Source: Nemophila menziesii (taxonomy: Eukaryota > Streptophyta > Magnoliopsida > Boraginales > Hydrophyllaceae). Taken from it: a DNA stretch of 64,000 nt. Shown here in pieces: positions 36,846 through 51,997 of this stretch (position 1 is its first letter; every line of letters begins with the position of its first letter). A program made the translations under genes and the position numbers. Below the pieces are notes generated by a model that worked only from the letters and a program-made list of their open reading frames with translations, was not told the DNA's origin and did no database searches. The DNA is taken from positions 8,310,501 to 8,374,500 of the forward strand of contig JARWIR010000005.1 of assembly GCA_029959085.1 (NCBI GenBank), given 5' to 3'.

Positions 36846-38171
36846 GTACTTGATATTTTTTCCAAGTAAGGTCGCGACTTCATAAGACCCGTGCATGTGA
36901 TCTAACCAAAACTTCAGATAAGGATTTTTCTTTCTCGGGTCAACAATAACCGACATGAATAGTAACATATTCATATTAGCACCCAATCCCCAATACTTAT
37001 CAAATTTCAGCTTCAATTTCAAAGTCATGTCATATAATATAGAATCATCACCTGAACCAAGCATAGAAATACGTCAATACAACACAATAATTTCATCAAA
37101 GTATAAGTTACGAGTGACAAAATGAGTATCGGAGAAGCGTCAAATAATATCACAGAATAGTTTTAGGATTGCTAAACCGAATTCTGAGCATTTGTCCAAT
37201 CAACTTTATTTGGTAGCCCTCAGTCCAAATCATTTATATATTCAACAAACATCTTGTTCACTTTGAAAAACTTCATTAAACACATTCTCGTACTTTTTAG
37301 CCCCATACAGGCATGAGATAAGTATAATTTCACCTAGTTTGTATATCAAGGCAAAGAATGCTCGTGAAATAAATGTTAGTTATAGCAGCAACATAACATT
37401 TAAAACATAAAAACCGGCTTGGTGAGGATCTAACATAGATAACTATATCACACACTCTAACAATGGCATAATCAATATATTTTAAACCCGATATGACAAT
37501 CAGATTTAAGATATAAAAACAACATCTTATATGAAAGTATTCATTGACACATATGGAGGGTTGGGTGCAAGTAAGCATTCCTTGATTAAATATACCACTA
37601 TGTTATTAGAACTAACGTTATCTACCGTAATTGTTAAAACTTTGTCAACCACCTCCTCCATTCAAGTAATACCAAATGGATTTTATTACCACAGTCTAAC
37701 CTTTATGATCTATGATCATGGAAAAACTTAAAATATACTTTCTAAGGACCCGATTTTCATTAATTTAATAAGAAGTACAACTATACTGTTAAGATATTGA
37801 ATAGAGGTACATGTATCAGTTGTAAGGCTAAACGTTTATCTCTTAAACTAGTCTTCAAAAGAGTTTTTTTATGTTCATACATTTTGGAAATGTCTCGTGC
37901 ACTGTACACAAAAACAAAAATTCCTAAACCTTAGCCCCTCTACAACCCAAAAAGACATTTACTCAAGTATGATAATCTCAGTTAGGGCCTCTATAACACT
38001 ATGTTGTGAAAAAACATAAGATTTCAGACTTGCACCCTCATGGGGTGGAAAAACGATATTAGACTGACCAATTTGGATGACATTATAAAAGTATTTTGGA
38101 TTTTTCCAACATTCAAAGAATTCATATGCTTGTTTTGTATGAGTACCACGGGTTTAAGAACTAGCATTACA
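36846..38171 (-). mobile_element. Decayed hAT-family transposase (unit 3)
   Basis: Same remnant. A G-to-C/C-to-G change near 36,847 removes the stop that ends the longest open stretch in units 1-2, lengthening it by six codons. It remains non-functional overall. Confidence 0.85.
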
Positions 38172-38540
38172 TAATTTCCCTTAACATTTTTATAAAATTT
38201 GAAAAGTGGTCCCAACATGTTGCAAGATTTTTCTCTTTTCTCTTTTTTTGTAGGGGAAATTTGGGTATTGGTATGTGACTTCTAAAGGGAAGGGTTTGAT
38301 TACCTTAAGTGTTATCATCAAGATCTACAATATCGATGATGTTATTTGTAAATATTGATTTATATCGGCAATATAAATTATAAACCAATGTTAGTTCATG
38401 TAAAATAAGAAGATTACAAGTAATTTGGAAGTGTTATAGGACCTTAAAATGTAATTTACGGGGGTTCTAAGCGATCAAAGTTCCAATATTTAACTTACTA
38501 ATCCATAAACTAATGTTTTTACACAAAACAATAATTTTCG

Positions 38541-41500
38541 CCACTTATAAGAACTAAAACACAAACATTATCATTTCACTTGATTTTTAATCCTAAAGCA
38601 TTATACTTTCGAATACACATACAAAAACCTATCAATATTTATAAAATATTAATTTTTAACTCCAAAAACTCTAATTGTCTACAATACGGAGGACCTAAAT
38701 GCAAAGTTTAGCATAAAACTACTTTTTTTAAATCCAAATTATGCTATTTTTTTGAACAAATATAATAAACTTTCGTATTATTTAAATATTAATTTTTGAA
38801 ATATTTACCCAGCATGTCTTGAAGACGATTTCTCAACACCCAAGCCAACCCACCTGATCCACTCTTCTTACTAGGGATCAATTGGAAGATTTAACATTAC
38901 AAAGCTATTTTACAATTACCCATTATACCCCCTTAATTATTTCTTTATTTACTTACATAATAAATTACAGAATGAACCCACCCACTTTCCACTAAACCTT
39001 AATTTTTGGTTTGGTCTCCACTCTACCTATTCTCTCTCAGAAAATATAACATCCATTTCAAACCGATTTCAAACTTCATGAAGCTCCATGCCATGGAAAT
39101 CCCTCTTTCTCCTCTCCCCACCCCAGATTTGTACGGCGAAACACATCGAAAAGAAGCTACACGACTATGGAAAGCTTTGCACAACTCCATCCAGGCAAGC
39201 TTGTTTGAGATCCGTTTGATGGTTTCTTTGGAAGAGATCTGTGTCCAGTCATTAACATCACAACTTTTTGATATTTCGTTCAAGATTAGAAGCTCAAGTT
39301 TCCTGCTTTGTTTGAGATTTTGTTCTCTGGCTGTAAAGATACAAACAGTCAATATCTACTGAAGATACACAAAGCTTCACTCTCTACCTTTAAATAACTG
39401 CAGTCCATTAACATCACAGCTTCGTTCAAGATTTCGTTCACGAGGACTCTTTCTCTGTCTTTAAATATCCAAACAATGTAGATCTCTTGAAGATCCATGA
39501 AGCTTGATTCTCATAATTTTAATATATCCTGAATAGTCAAGATATCGTGAATAGTGAAAATATTGCGAAGATATTTTGAGTATATATTTCCGACTAGTGA
39601 AAATACTGTGAAGATATGCCTTTCGAAAATAGAAAAAAACAAATATGTGCAGCTCATTTTTGGGGTTTATTTTATTTATTATAATTTTAGATAAATATGT
39701 AATGTAAATGAATAATCCATTTCATTCATATTTATTTAATTTAATTTAATTTACTTTGTGTTGTTTTTCTTTTCTTAATTAAGTGTATTAATATTATTTG
39801 ATAATAGATTTTTTTGTTGCATTTTTATGCTTTACTCGGTGTTTTAAAAGTACTCAGAGAATTTGCTATGTATTCGAAATTTTTTGTTGAGTATAATCAG
39901 AATTTTTGATGAGTACATGGAATATTTCTGAGTATAAGAGGGGGATTTTTCCGATACTCAGAGATTTTCTGGATACTCAGTTAATTTTCCAATAGCGACA
40001 CTGGCGATAGTTAGTGAGCATAGCTGAAAAGTAAAAATACTCAGTGACTCAATGGGTTGGTGATCCTTATTTATTGACACTTATTTTTTGTCTTTATGTG
40101 GATTTGATTTGATTTTATGTTATTTTAGTATTTTATCACCCATAAGATTAGGCAATGGTATCTTCAAAGAAGAATCTAGTCACATGAACCATATAAGCCA
40201 TAAGAGTTGTCTCCAAAATCCCATAGGTCAACCACTCTTAATTTTTTAACACCATATTAACACGTCTCATCACTTATTTGGACTAAAATGCGAACTACTT
40301 TAATCCTAAAACATGATATTTTCGAATTCACATATAGAAATTCCATTAATATACATAAAATAATTTTTGTAATCCCAATAACTTCAATTATCGGCACTAA
40401 GAAGTACATAAATACAATATTTAGCATAAAACTACATTTTGAAGCCCAAAACACCCTATGTTTAAGCAAAAATAACAAAAAACCAAAATGTTCATATAAT
40501 ATTCTATTTAAAAGCCAAAAACTTCAATTTTTACCACTTATAAGGACTTAAAGGCAAACTTTATCACAATCTTGATTTTTGAACCTAAAAAATGATATTT
40601 CTAAATTCACATAACAAATGATCCAACTTGAGATTTCAATCTTGAGGATTTTGAAGTCACCCCTTCTTAACAAGTTCCCCACTATAATTTTACATATTCT
40701 TTAAAGGGACTTAAGTGAATTAAATTAAATCGATACTGAAATATCTTATTTTTTTTATCTCCCTATTACCCTCTTATATATACTAATATATTATACCCAC
40801 CAAATCCTAAAACATATTAATCTGTTCAGCTGATTCCATCTTCTCCTTCCCATCTCTTTTCTCAAATCAAGAAGCTCCCTCAGATTCTGAAATCGAGCTC
40901 CATTTTCAGGCAATGAAGAGTCGAAGCCACGGCCGCAGTCCTGTTCGTGTTGAAGTCGTCTTGTTCGTTGTGAAGTCAGCCATTACCAGAGTTTGTGAAG
41001 CCGGAGGTCATGGACAGAGTCCGTTGGTTTGACTTCCAATTGCCGGAGTTTGTCGTGAGGTTGCAACCATTGCCATTGCTGGAGTTCATGAAGTCGGCAA
41101 CAATTTCTTGTGCACCCTCAAAGGTCTGAGCAGTCACCTCCAGTTTCCATCTGTATCATCGTATATTTTTGGTCATTTGCATCGCCAGCCCCTGTGCTCT
41201 ATGATGTTTTCTGATGTATCATCTTATGAGCAAGTATGGTGCAGCGAAGGTTGGTCTCGAGCCATGGTTGACTGTTCATTCCAGCGAGTAGCCATGGTAG
41301 TGAGACGCCGATGTGAGATTGAAAAAAGCACAGCCCCCAGAAGGCATGCCTATCTCCTTCTTCAGAAGGCGATTTGTATTTCTTTTGGTTCGTAAGGTCT
41401 ATATAGTTGTTGTTTTTTTGTTGTAATTAGTTATTTTTTTCTTGGTGTAATAAGTTTGAATTTGTAATAAGATTAAATATAAAGGTTATCACTCTGTTCC

Positions 41501-42293
41501 TTTTTAGCAATACTCACTAATTTTATTGAATGCTTAATGTTTTTTCTAGAGTAATCATTAATTTGTATGAAGTACTCATCAAATTTTACGATACTCTATA
41601 CTATTTTCGATACTCTATACTTTTTTTCGATACTCTATCCTTTTTTTTGATACTCTATATTTTTTCTGGCGGTGGGTGGTGGCCGAAGGTCGGTGGTCGG
41701 TTGCCGGAATTGAACCGTTTCAGTGAATTAACACTCTTGTCACTTGGTTTTTGTCTTTAGTGGTTTTGTTTTATATGGGGGTATTTTAGTATTTTTTTAT
41801 CTATAAGATTTAATAAATGTCTCTCCAAAAAAGAATCTTGTAATCAATTCCATATGTTACATAAATATTGTCTCTGAAACCTTATATGTCAATCACCCAA
41901 ATAATTTTATTACAACACATGCCACATTCAAATACACTTAGAAGGGATTAAATGCAAACTTTGACATAATATTGTTTTTATATCACAAAAAAATGACATT
42001 TTCGAATTCAAAAAACATACAAGACACAATATTCATAAAATAATTTTTTAACACCTAATTACTATAATTACACATATAAATGCTCAAATGAAAAGATTGA
42101 CATAATTTTTTATTTTTAATAGCATCACATGCAATTTTCGAATACAAATAACATAAAATCCACAATATTTATAAAATATTTTTCAAAACCCATTAATAAA
42201 ATTTTTGATACACTTAATTAAAGAAATTGTCATAAAACTTCATTATTAACCCAAAAATATGTTTATTACGAAAAAAAATAACAGAAAAGTAAA
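38541..42293. repeat. Unidentified composite element (unit 3)
   Basis: Collinear copy: blocks at about 38541-38796, 40276-40615 and 41934-42293. Confidence 0.6.
41585..41665. repeat. 20-bp minisatellite (unit 3)
   Basis: Same four-copy tract. It is missing from unit 4 because of the deletion. Confidence 0.8.
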
Positions 42294-43203
42294 AAAAAGC
42301 TCAAAATAAGAAATTTCCTCACCTATGAACAATAAACAGGAATTGAGAATGAATATGGCAAAAAATAGTATACAAATAAGTATTAGTTATATCAAATATA
42401 TAACAATCGATCTAAAAAAATTTATTTAAAATAAAAATAATATATATGAAAAAAGGGAAGATAGATGAAATACATTTGAGAAAATAGTTATATAACACCA
42501 GATACTATAATCCCACATATATATAGCCACAAAATACATCAATAATCTGTGAAAATCCAGCTACTTATATAATAAAATCATCACAAACTGCTACCACGGA
42601 CCACATAAATTACTATTTCATCATGATTTATGCATGTATTGATTGATTACCATCGAAATTACCTACCAACCCCGAAAACATGAAATGCTTTACCTTGGTT
42701 TGGTAAAAAAATGTAAATCAACAGAAAAGAGTGGTAACAAAGCAGATTTAGGGGAATAAAGTTATAGATAGTACATAATTTATTGTAGATTGAATAGGGT
42801 TTCATTAGGATTTGTTGGGAGAATATGATAAGACAGAGAAGGAGGCGAGAACTACCGTCTATATGGGTATATTCTATAATACATAGGCCCAGTCAGATCC
42901 AAGAGAAGTAATAAAAGGAAAGCCCATGGTATATTGTCGGGTCCATTAATATTAAGGGGTAGGCCCAAGTTAAAATTGGTCCATTATTAATTTTACCAAA
43001 TGACCTTACAAAAAATACCCCGAGTCAGTTTGGTGACCAAATGAGATTATCATTATCGATGATGGGGAAGCATATATGGGAAAATCACTAATCACACGAA
43101 TAACATACTATGTAATAAAATCTATAATCGGGATAATAACAATATTTTCAGTTAGACACTTGTTTCATTCATTCCGCATGGCTCAACAAGAGATGATTTG
43201 ATT

Positions 43204-43369
43204 AACTAGTTGGGTTAACTCAATTGGCCAAAACTTTCTTTTTTCTTCATCCCTTAAAGGTTTAAAGTAAGAGTTAAACAATTCAAATCCCCTCCGTTAA
43301 TATGGGTAACATAGTTCTTATTTTCATAGGAGTGTGCATGGAAGACGTGCATATTTATAAAAAAAAGAC
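43204..43369 (+). mobile_element. Degenerate SINE copy I (unit 3)
   Basis: Co-duplicated copy, same as in unit 2. Confidence 0.55.
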
Positions 43370-43876
43370 GATTTGCTTAAGGATGACTCTGTTATTATAT
43401 TGCCTGAAGGCATGATTGCACAAAAGAGGAGAACCAAAAATCTTCTTGAACATTTTTAAGATTTATCAAACAAATATTTTGAGTTTCAAAATATCTAGAG
43501 GTACTCATGGGTGATATAGGTATCATATTTACCGTAACCTAAAAGGGTCACCCATATCTATGCGAGAGATCTTATGAATGATGATGGTTCAAAATGTAAT
43601 CTTGATATCTTGAATGAAAATATTCTCCAAACCCATTTATATTCTTATATTTAGGCTAATAATAATGGTTTCCAACTGTAAGATATGTCCACTTGGAATA
43701 TTTATAAGGATAAAATTGTCTTTGTTGAGAAAATATAATATTATATGAAAGGGAATCAAGGAAAACCCTATCAAACCTTAATTAGTCGGACCCTCTTGGG
43801 TTACCCTAAAAAAACTATAAAGACTTTTTCTGATCCTTAAACACCCCCTCCTCCCCCCTTAGCCCCAAAGTATGTA

Positions 43877-44067
43877 ATTTTTTTGGGGAAGGCTTTCAAG
43901 AATGGTCTTCCAATTAAAGAAAATGCTAGACGATGTGCCCTCAACTGTACTTGTAAATCGTGTGGTAATGAAAGAAAATTGGTGAGCAACTCCCATTTGC
44001 ATAAGCCTTTACTAAAGTTATGTGGTTTCCTAAACCTGAAAAGTTTCTTTCTCAAACCAATGCTAAA
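43877..44067 (+). mobile_element. Possible LINE fragment, plus strand (unit 3)
   Basis: Co-duplicated copy encoding the same open stretch. Confidence 0.4.
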
Positions 44068-44082
44068 GATATAGAAATACAA

Positions 44083-44277
44083 CCGGTTGGGTTAGCTCAA
44101 CTGGCTAGAGCCTTGCTATTTCTTCAGCACTTAAAGGGGAGACACAAAGTACGAAACGTTTGTGAAATAAGAGACACAAGGTTCGAACCCCTCTCTGAAC
44201 TAGGTACCTAATTCTGATTTACTTGAAAATATACATGGGGAGGCGTGTATACCCCCGTGGGATTCGCCGGGGTGTTA
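44083..44277 (+). mobile_element. tRNA-derived SINE, Au-like 3' part (unit 3)
   Basis: Same insertion, with the unit 2 variant GGGATTCGCCGGGGTG. Confidence 0.65.
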
Positions 44278-44975
44278 TGTCTACACTACTTGTTGACTTT
44301 AATACCACTCACTCGGATTTTCGTAATATAGTGACTGATATTGTAATTATTCTACCTACTACTAGCGTTTTCTCTTTTCATACCAACATTTGTGATTTTC
44401 AGGTATGATGAATATACTAACATATACAAGTTCTACACCACGAACTTTGATCGAAGGACCATATATGGTAACCTTTTCCCATCAACTATTTAAAAATTAA
44501 TTGTGATGTTTCCTCATTACTCAAAATTTGTAAAAGTTTGTCTATCTATGATGTCAGAAATGAGAAGGGTAACCGATCGATTGAGTGGCTATTCCGTTCG
44601 AGCATGGCATATCTAGGTGGTGGGGTCTCCTCCCACCTCTCGGGGAGTCCGTTTAAAAAATAATCGATTTTTTTAGATTAAAATCTTTATAAAAATAGAC
44701 TTTCATCCCTAAATCTTAAATTTTCACGTACAGTCTAAAACTCACCCTCTAATCTCTACCCAAACTAGAAATTACCCCCACTAATTGTTTTAACTTTTCA
44801 CCTCCCATAGATGTGCCCCTGGCGTCCGAGACTGCTTTTGCTATTGAAGTTGAATTTCAAAGGTTTCTTTAGTGAGTATGGATGCATAATGATTCTAGGT
44901 TACTAGCATGATAAGAGAGAAAATTCTTGCATACATCGCACGGCATCTCGCTATAAATTGTTTCTCATTTTCTGC

Positions 44976-44996
44976 ATATATATATATATATATATA
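44976..44996. repeat. (AT)n microsatellite, 21 bp (upstream of B3 copy 4)
   Basis: Short allele, one repeat longer than in units 2 and 4. Confidence 0.9.
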
Positions 44997-45196
44997 ATAT
45001 TTCAAGAGAAACAATTTTCTATTCAAATACTTGTTAATTTAATTTGTATTTAGAGAGACAGTAATTGTGTTATTCAAAATATAATATACAATTTTCCGTC
45101 CTGTATGCTTAGATCCTTCGGGATTTTTTCAAAAATAATTACCCCATAATGTAACAAATAGGTAGACTTATTAGTCCAAAAAGACCACCAATACCA

Positions 45197-45203
45197 TATA
45201 AAC
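45197..45203 (+). promoter_or_regulatory. Candidate TATA box for B3 copy 4
   Basis: Same TATAAAC motif, 145 bp before the ATG at 45342. Confidence 0.35.
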
Positions 45204-45341
45204 AAGACAGGAAAATACAGCAGGATTTACACCTTCCCTCGAGTCCGTCACTCAAATTTATTCTGCTTCCTGGTTTCCCTTTTTCCTTTTCCATCAATAT
45301 ATTAGCTACCCCGTGGACCCAAATCTTACAACGTCGAGCAA

Positions 45342-47528
45342 ATGTCAGGAGTGAAGCCAAAAACATTAGTTGTTCGATTACAGCCACCACGGCAACAGAT
45401 GGTGGTGGTTCAGCCAAATCCAGAACCAATTCAAGTTCCCGAAAAAGAATCTGTTGAGGAACAAGAAGAGCACGGCAATGAATGGCCTACACATGACGAT
45501 GAAGCTGCTCCTAGAACTACGACTATTATTCTTCCCAACACTTCTTCTTCATCTCCATCCAATTTTCCCCTGGTTTATTTTTTACCCTCTTTCTCTTTTG
45601 ATCTCTATATTTTCATATATATATAAGTATGTATAGATTTGTTGGGTTTAATTTCCCGAGTTAATTGTAGATCTGGTTTACTATTACCAGGGGAAACGAA
45701 AGAGGAAGCCGAAGGAGATTCAAGATGATATTTCACCAATTATTCCCCGGAAAAAGAAGAATTCTTCTTCTTCTAAATCTAAACAGGTACTCTGATCCAG
45801 GATATCACCGAATTTCCATTTTACCTCACTGTTCTTTCGATTTATCATATGGGATATTTGTTGCTTTACTTTGTAATAAATTCTTTTTTATCGAAATTTC
45901 CGAACTGTCAATATTATGTGAGATTTCCGAGCTGACAATATTTTCTTGTAGATTGTTTCCTAATTACATTTCGATAGCTGAGTACAATGAATAGATCTTT
46001 ACAGAGTACCTTTTGTTTTAGACTATTCCTTCTAAATTCTGATTTATTATATGTTCTTAATCAGGTACTTAATGGCGGGGCAAGGCCTGGAGAAGGATCA
46101 AGCACGGCTATACAGCCTCCACCTGTCCCTCAGAAATCTCCGACAATGATAAGAGCAGAGGAGATTCAAGCCAGCTTAGGAAATGAATATCCTAGCTTTC
46201 TCAAAACACTAGTTAGATCAAATGTTGCTAGTTGCTTCTGGATGGTATGCATTTTTATAAACGAACGGTCTAGATTGTACCACACCAAGGGGCTCAGATT
46301 AATATTTGTTTTTTAAAAAAAAAATCTGAACAGGGTCTTCCGGTTCCGTTCTGTAAGCAATATTTACCAAGAAAGGACACTACTGTAACAGTAGAGGATG
46401 AAGATGGTAAAATTTTTGAGGTCAAATACTTTGCGGAAAAAAATGGACTTAGTGCTGGTTGGAGAAAATATATTGGTGCCCATAATTTAGTAGAAGGTGA
46501 TGTTTTAATCTTCCAGTTGATTGATTATGCTAAGTTTAAGGTAACAACATTTTATTATCTTTTAATTTTTTTATTTTTTTTTTAATTTTAATGTTAACAT
46601 TTGATAATATGTGATTAATTAATAGATTCATGTAATAAAATCACATGATATGACCGAAGTTGATGGTGCACTTAGCCTACTCAATCTTGACGCCCAACAG
46701 ACTGATCCAGGTTAGTTTTATTACTTCTTTATCTTAATTGCAATTACATCCTTGAACTATCCTCGAAAACCTGAAACACCCCCTTATATATTATAACTAG
46801 GATATAACACACGATTGTTCACACTTGTATAAACAGAGGTTATTAAAAACAAGAAGCGCCCAAAGTCTCTTCCTTCAACCCTACTTCGAAAGAAGAAAAC
46901 GAAAGCAGATTTCTCACGGTCAGACGCACCTAGTGATGAAGTAGCTTCCGAAGTATCAGGAGGGTTTCAAATTCCGCCTTGTTTCAGAGATTTAAAAACC
47001 TTTGATGATTTTCATGTGGTTATTAATGGAGTATGCGTAGATTCTGAGCTTCCAGAAGATATCAGAAGAAAATATTACAAACTTTGTTGCAGTAAAAAGT
47101 CGTATCTCCATGATCGTTTACTCCCCGGACTTTACTGCAAATTAGCTGCGGGAATGATATTCGAATTTGTTAACACAGTTGAAACTATTAGAGGTTGTAA
47201 ACTCACTACAGCTAGGAGAGACTTTGAGATATGGGATAAATCTTTACGATCTTTTGAATTGTTGGGTATGAATGTTGGGTTTGTAAGAGCGAGACTTGAT
47301 AAGTTGATTAGTCTTGCATTTGATTCTGAAGGTGCTTCTGAAACAAAAAAGTATTGGGATGCAAAGATTGAGAGAGTTCAATATGAAGAGGAGATTATGT
47401 GCCTTGAAGCTAAACTTGTAGGGTTGAAAGAAGCTTCTGAGAAATGTGACGAGGAGATTGAGAATTTGAGGTCTAAGGCGGAAAGTTATGAAGTTTTGTT
47501 TCAAGAAGAGGTTAATGCACCGTGGTGA
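45342..47528 (+). CDS. B3-domain DNA-binding protein, copy 4 (complete, 496 aa)
   Basis: Complete gene: exons 45342-45572, 45691-45786, 46065-46244, 46334-46540, 46626-46710, 46837-47528. The reading frame encodes the same protein as copy 3, including N74, P174 and N220, with intact W168. The large deletion of this unit lies about 8 kb downstream and does not touch the gene or the promoter of the following copy. Confidence 0.92.
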
Positions 47529-47974
47529 TATTTCAGAAAGTTGATGTTTATGTATTGGAGATCGCATTTAGGATGTGGAGACTTTATAGTTGTTGTGAAT
47601 GAATGCTTGAGTTTTTTAATTATACTTTTGAAAAAGTTTTTAGCTGAGTGGTTGTTTTTATATTTGTTTGATACATAAATTATTCGGCTAACGATTAATC
47701 TGCATGAATTACTTCTGTGTTTTCTTCTTCTTTCAAACATTTTTAGGTATTACTTTTGTAGAGTCTTGGCTTATCTGGGGTCCAGAAATTTTAAATGGTC
47801 TAGGCGAGAATTTTAGAAAGTTTATGTTTATGTAATGGAGATTGGATTTATGATGTGAAGACTAAGGATGATGTTTTGTTTGAGTAGTGATTTATGGTAG
47901 CACATAACGGATTTCCCTTTCCTTAGCCTTTAGGTTTTGTGATCCAGTTTTGGTATATGGATTGTCTCTTCGAG

Positions 47975-48732
47975 TTCATTCGTATAGAATATTTCTTATA
48001 TATACCTTTGTGTCGCTTTATTAGTTTGATCGTGTTTGTTGGTCCTTCTGTGTATCTTACTTTTCCAGTCTGGTAAATCGACCCGGCTGTAAAAAAAAAT
48101 CTTTATTGTTCTTTAATATAGATATCTCAGTTTTTCAATATCTTTTAGTTGAGACAATTTGTCACCATTTTTGCCTTTTCTCTAAGAGGCAAGAATGGTG
48201 AAATTATTATAAAATTAGCAGGGAGGAACATGAAACTTGTTCCTAAACAATTTAAACCTAAAAGATTTGATACATTTGAAGGTGAATCACGTAGATGTTA
48301 AATGTCACATTCTTCAAATATAATTTCTTTTGATGGGATATTATTTACTCAACCGAAAAGAAAATCCAAGGTTGAAAATGTGCCTGGTTTCATATTTTGG
48401 AGGCTTGTGCTGGACTTTTGAAGAAGGGCCAGATGACGACGATGTTAAACTTGAAGCAACATCTCTATATTGTTACCATAGATAATTCTTCGTTTTGTGT
48501 AGTGTAAAGTTTCGTTATAATATAACTGTTCACTCGACCAAAAAAAAAAATTCTTTAAAGGGTGACGTCTCTATTTCTATAGCGAAAGCATATATTGTTG
48601 AAGTTCTAATTTCTGTAACATACTAACATATCACTGTTGAAGTATGTTAAACCCCATAATTGTGTTCAAAAGATGAAGTATAAAAGTTAGTGTGATGAAA
48701 AAGCCTTCTATTAGTATATTGAGGTAATATAC
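47975..48732. repeat. Segment D1 (unit 4)
   Basis: D1 copy of the unit 3-5 type, with a private T-to-C in GAAGGGCCAGATG near 48,429. Confidence 0.8.
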
Positions 48733-48915
48733 TTTTTCTTTTGTTAATGTTTAATTATATTAATACACATAATTGAGTAAAGTACAAAGTATCACCTAAA
48801 ACCAAAAAGGGTTTAACGTGCCAACAAACTTATGTTTCGCTACCTATTCAACTAGTCTATTACTTTTACCACTAACAAAGGAAAAAAAACGGATTACACA
48901 ATTCCACAGTACCGT

Positions 48916-49808
48916 ATATCAATTTAAAGTATTATAGCAATCGAAATTATTACACGGAAGTCTAGAAGCTAAAGGTTTCCCTATCATTTCACAATGGCTC
49001 TCAATAATTGTAGCGTTGGCAGGAAAACCTTGAGCTAATTCGCCTCCCACAAAATATCATATGTATCCGCTTCTATTGATCTTCTAACTTCTATAATCTT
49101 AGCATCTCAATAGTCTTGCCAAAAGAGTCCCTGATTATATAAGAGATTGCACAACCAGTAAGAGAATAATTGGTATCCGTATTTATTTTATATTTATTAG
49201 TAGAGGAAAGAATCTATTTTAATATTATTACACGTGACTATGTCACTTTGATTAAAGTCATTTAACTTACTTTTAATTGACGAGTTGTAAGGATTTAAAT
49301 CCTTCACAATTAGAAATTGCATTTTTAATATTTGAATTTTCCTTTTTATAATTTTTCCAATTTGAGTAAGCAATTTTACAAAAATAGTTAGGGTTAGGAG
49401 AAACACTATTAAATTCAAAATTATTCCTTTCTTTCCATATTTGCCAGCATATATTAATTACTCAATAACTCAGCAAAATTTTATTCTTGGCCATGAATTT
49501 CTTTCAAAGAGGCAACGGTTGATAAAAACCAATTACCAATCCTTGAAGTACTATTATCCATTGTTCTAAATGTGAAAGAAGATTGCATACCAAGCAGCTC
49601 GAGCCCCAGGGCAAGCAAAAAGTAAATGTTCAATTGATTCAGCATTGCAATTACATAATTTACAAACTTTTAAATTTGTGCATTTCATGTTATAAATATT
49701 GACTTCGATCGGGATTGTATCCTTTATACACTTTCTCATAAAAATTTTACGCTTAGGTCAATTTATTTTTTAAATTGTACTCCAAATTTCTAGATTGTTT
49801 AAATGAGA
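48916..49808 (-). mobile_element. Decayed LINE remnant (unit 4)
   Basis: Same fragment, of the unit 3 type including its indels. Confidence 0.75.
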
Positions 49809-50063
49809 TGAAGAAGGAAGTGAGGATATAACATTCTTTTGCTTTTCATCTTTATTATTCTTAAGTATCTGATAAGAACTTTTAACAGTAAATTTTTCAT
49901 CTTTAGTTTTATTTCAAATACAGAAATTATTGCATTCATAAGAGGTGATAAACATACAAGATATTATACTAGCTATATCCTGGCTAAATTATGAGTTAAC
50001 AAACTTTAAATTCCAGCCATTACCAGGCTTAAAAAATTCTTTATGGCCTTTGTGTCACTTTAC

Positions 50064-50829
50064 TTCATTCATAAAGAATATTTTTTTTTATATATGCCTT
50101 GGTGTCGCTTTATTGTTTGTGATTCGAGAATTTGTTACGGTTTGGATTTTCAGAAAGGAATTAGGGGCATGGTCCGTGGATTGTACTTCCTCTATTTTTA
50201 CATTGTTCTTTATTGTCTCTTCAATATAGATATCTCAGTTTTTCAATATCTTTTAGTTGAGACAATTCTTACAATTTTTTTCTTTTCTCAAAAAGGCAAG
50301 AATGGTGAAATCTTATAAAATTAGCAGGGAGGAACAGGAAACCTGTTCCTAAACAATCTAACTCTAAAAGTTTTGACACATTTGAAGGTGAATCACGTAG
50401 CTGTTAAATGTCACATTCTTCAAATATAATTTCTTTGAATGGGGTATTGTTTACTCAACCGAGAAGAAAATCCAAGATCGAAACTGTCGCCTGGTTTCGT
50501 ATTTTGGAGGCTTGTGCTGGACTTTTGAGGAAGGGTCAGATGACGATGTTAAACTTGAAGCAACATCTCTATGTTGTTACCATAGATTATTCTTCGGTTT
50601 GTATAGTGTATAGTTTCTTTGTTTTAATATAACCATTCACTCGACCCAAAAAAAAATTATTCTTTATTTCTATAGTGAAAGCATATATTGTTGAAGTTGT
50701 TCTAACATCTATAACTTATTAACATTTCACTGTTAAATTATGTTGAACCCCATAATCGTGTTCAAAAGATTAAGTATAAAAGTTAGTTTGATGAAAAAGC
50801 CTGCCTATTAGTGTATTGAGGTAATATAC
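50064..50829. repeat. Segment D2 (unit 4)
   Basis: D2 copy, collinear with that of unit 3. Confidence 0.8.
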
Positions 50830-51997
50830 AAGATAAGTCGTAACATGTGGTGTATATTAAAGAGAAGCCAAGGTCGTCCTCAACTTGTATATACTTAATT
50901 GTGCTTTGTACAAGAAACTTTCAACAGTGTTAGAATTTAAAGGAAACTACTAACTATTTTGTGTAAAATAAATATAACTTTTATTACGTAAATCAACTCT
51001 TTTGATTAACATTTTTACAAATAATTAGATACTATCCTTAATTTTTTTAAAGACTATCATATTGGTTGTTGACTCCATTTGAAGTGTCGTACCTTCTCTT
51101 CAAAAATTAGTGTTAAATTTAAAGGCATGGTTTCTTTTAGGGTGAGCAAGGATTGAGTTTATTCTAGGTTGACATCAATGGTAAGTATAGGGTAGAAAAC
51201 CAGATTTAGGTTTGCCAATAATAAGGATGGGGTAAAATTTTACCCTGCTCTTAGATTATTTATACACACATGGGTTTACCTAAAAATAATTTATTAACAT
51301 GGATCTTTTACATGCATAGTACACAAATTCAAGCCAAAAAACACAATACATGTAAAGCACAATATTAAACTTGAATTTAAATTGTTCATTAAGTCGTTTA
51401 TAACAAGAAAAAGACCTACTCATTATAATAAACCAATTACATATTGTTTGTTTGATACTCTAAGTAAGTTACTAATCTAACCTTACAATAATTCACAAAA
51501 ATAATACAAATCCTTTCTCAAAAAGTATTACAAGTTCTCACAAAAATATTACTTGTCTTTATATTTTGTTAAGGTTCATGTTGAGATGTTTCCGCGTTAA
51601 GAGTTTCCAGAAAATATTTACTTACACAATTACGGACGATTCCAGTTTAGCACTTGTATATTTTATAGGTCTCAGAAATTTTTATTTTCGTCATAGGATA
51701 GAAAGTATATTCCGAGCAAATACAATACTGTAACGAGTTATGCATTTGACCTCCACCACACTAGCACATCAAAATTTTCCTCCTCGCCTTCAATATCCTC
51801 TAAAACATACTTTTCAACTCCAGTCTTTCTGTTGGATGTTTGGATAGGATCAAATAATTGTTTGAGTTGTTCTTTAATGAATGTTTGGGGAGCAAATGTT
51901 GTAGAAGAATATGATTTTGGTATTTATGGGTACTGTTCAGCCTTTACAACAATTAAAATTTGCTATGTCTGCATAACTCTTAAACAAAGATTTTAAA

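Larger units (their letters stand above)
30337..45488. repeat. Tandem array unit 3 (15,152 bp)
   Basis: Third unit, the same length as unit 2 and nearly identical to unit 4 apart from unit 4's deletion. Scattered single-base differences from its neighbours (for example CGATCC at about 32,928 where the others have CGACCC) argue against a plain duplicated assembly. Confidence 0.97.
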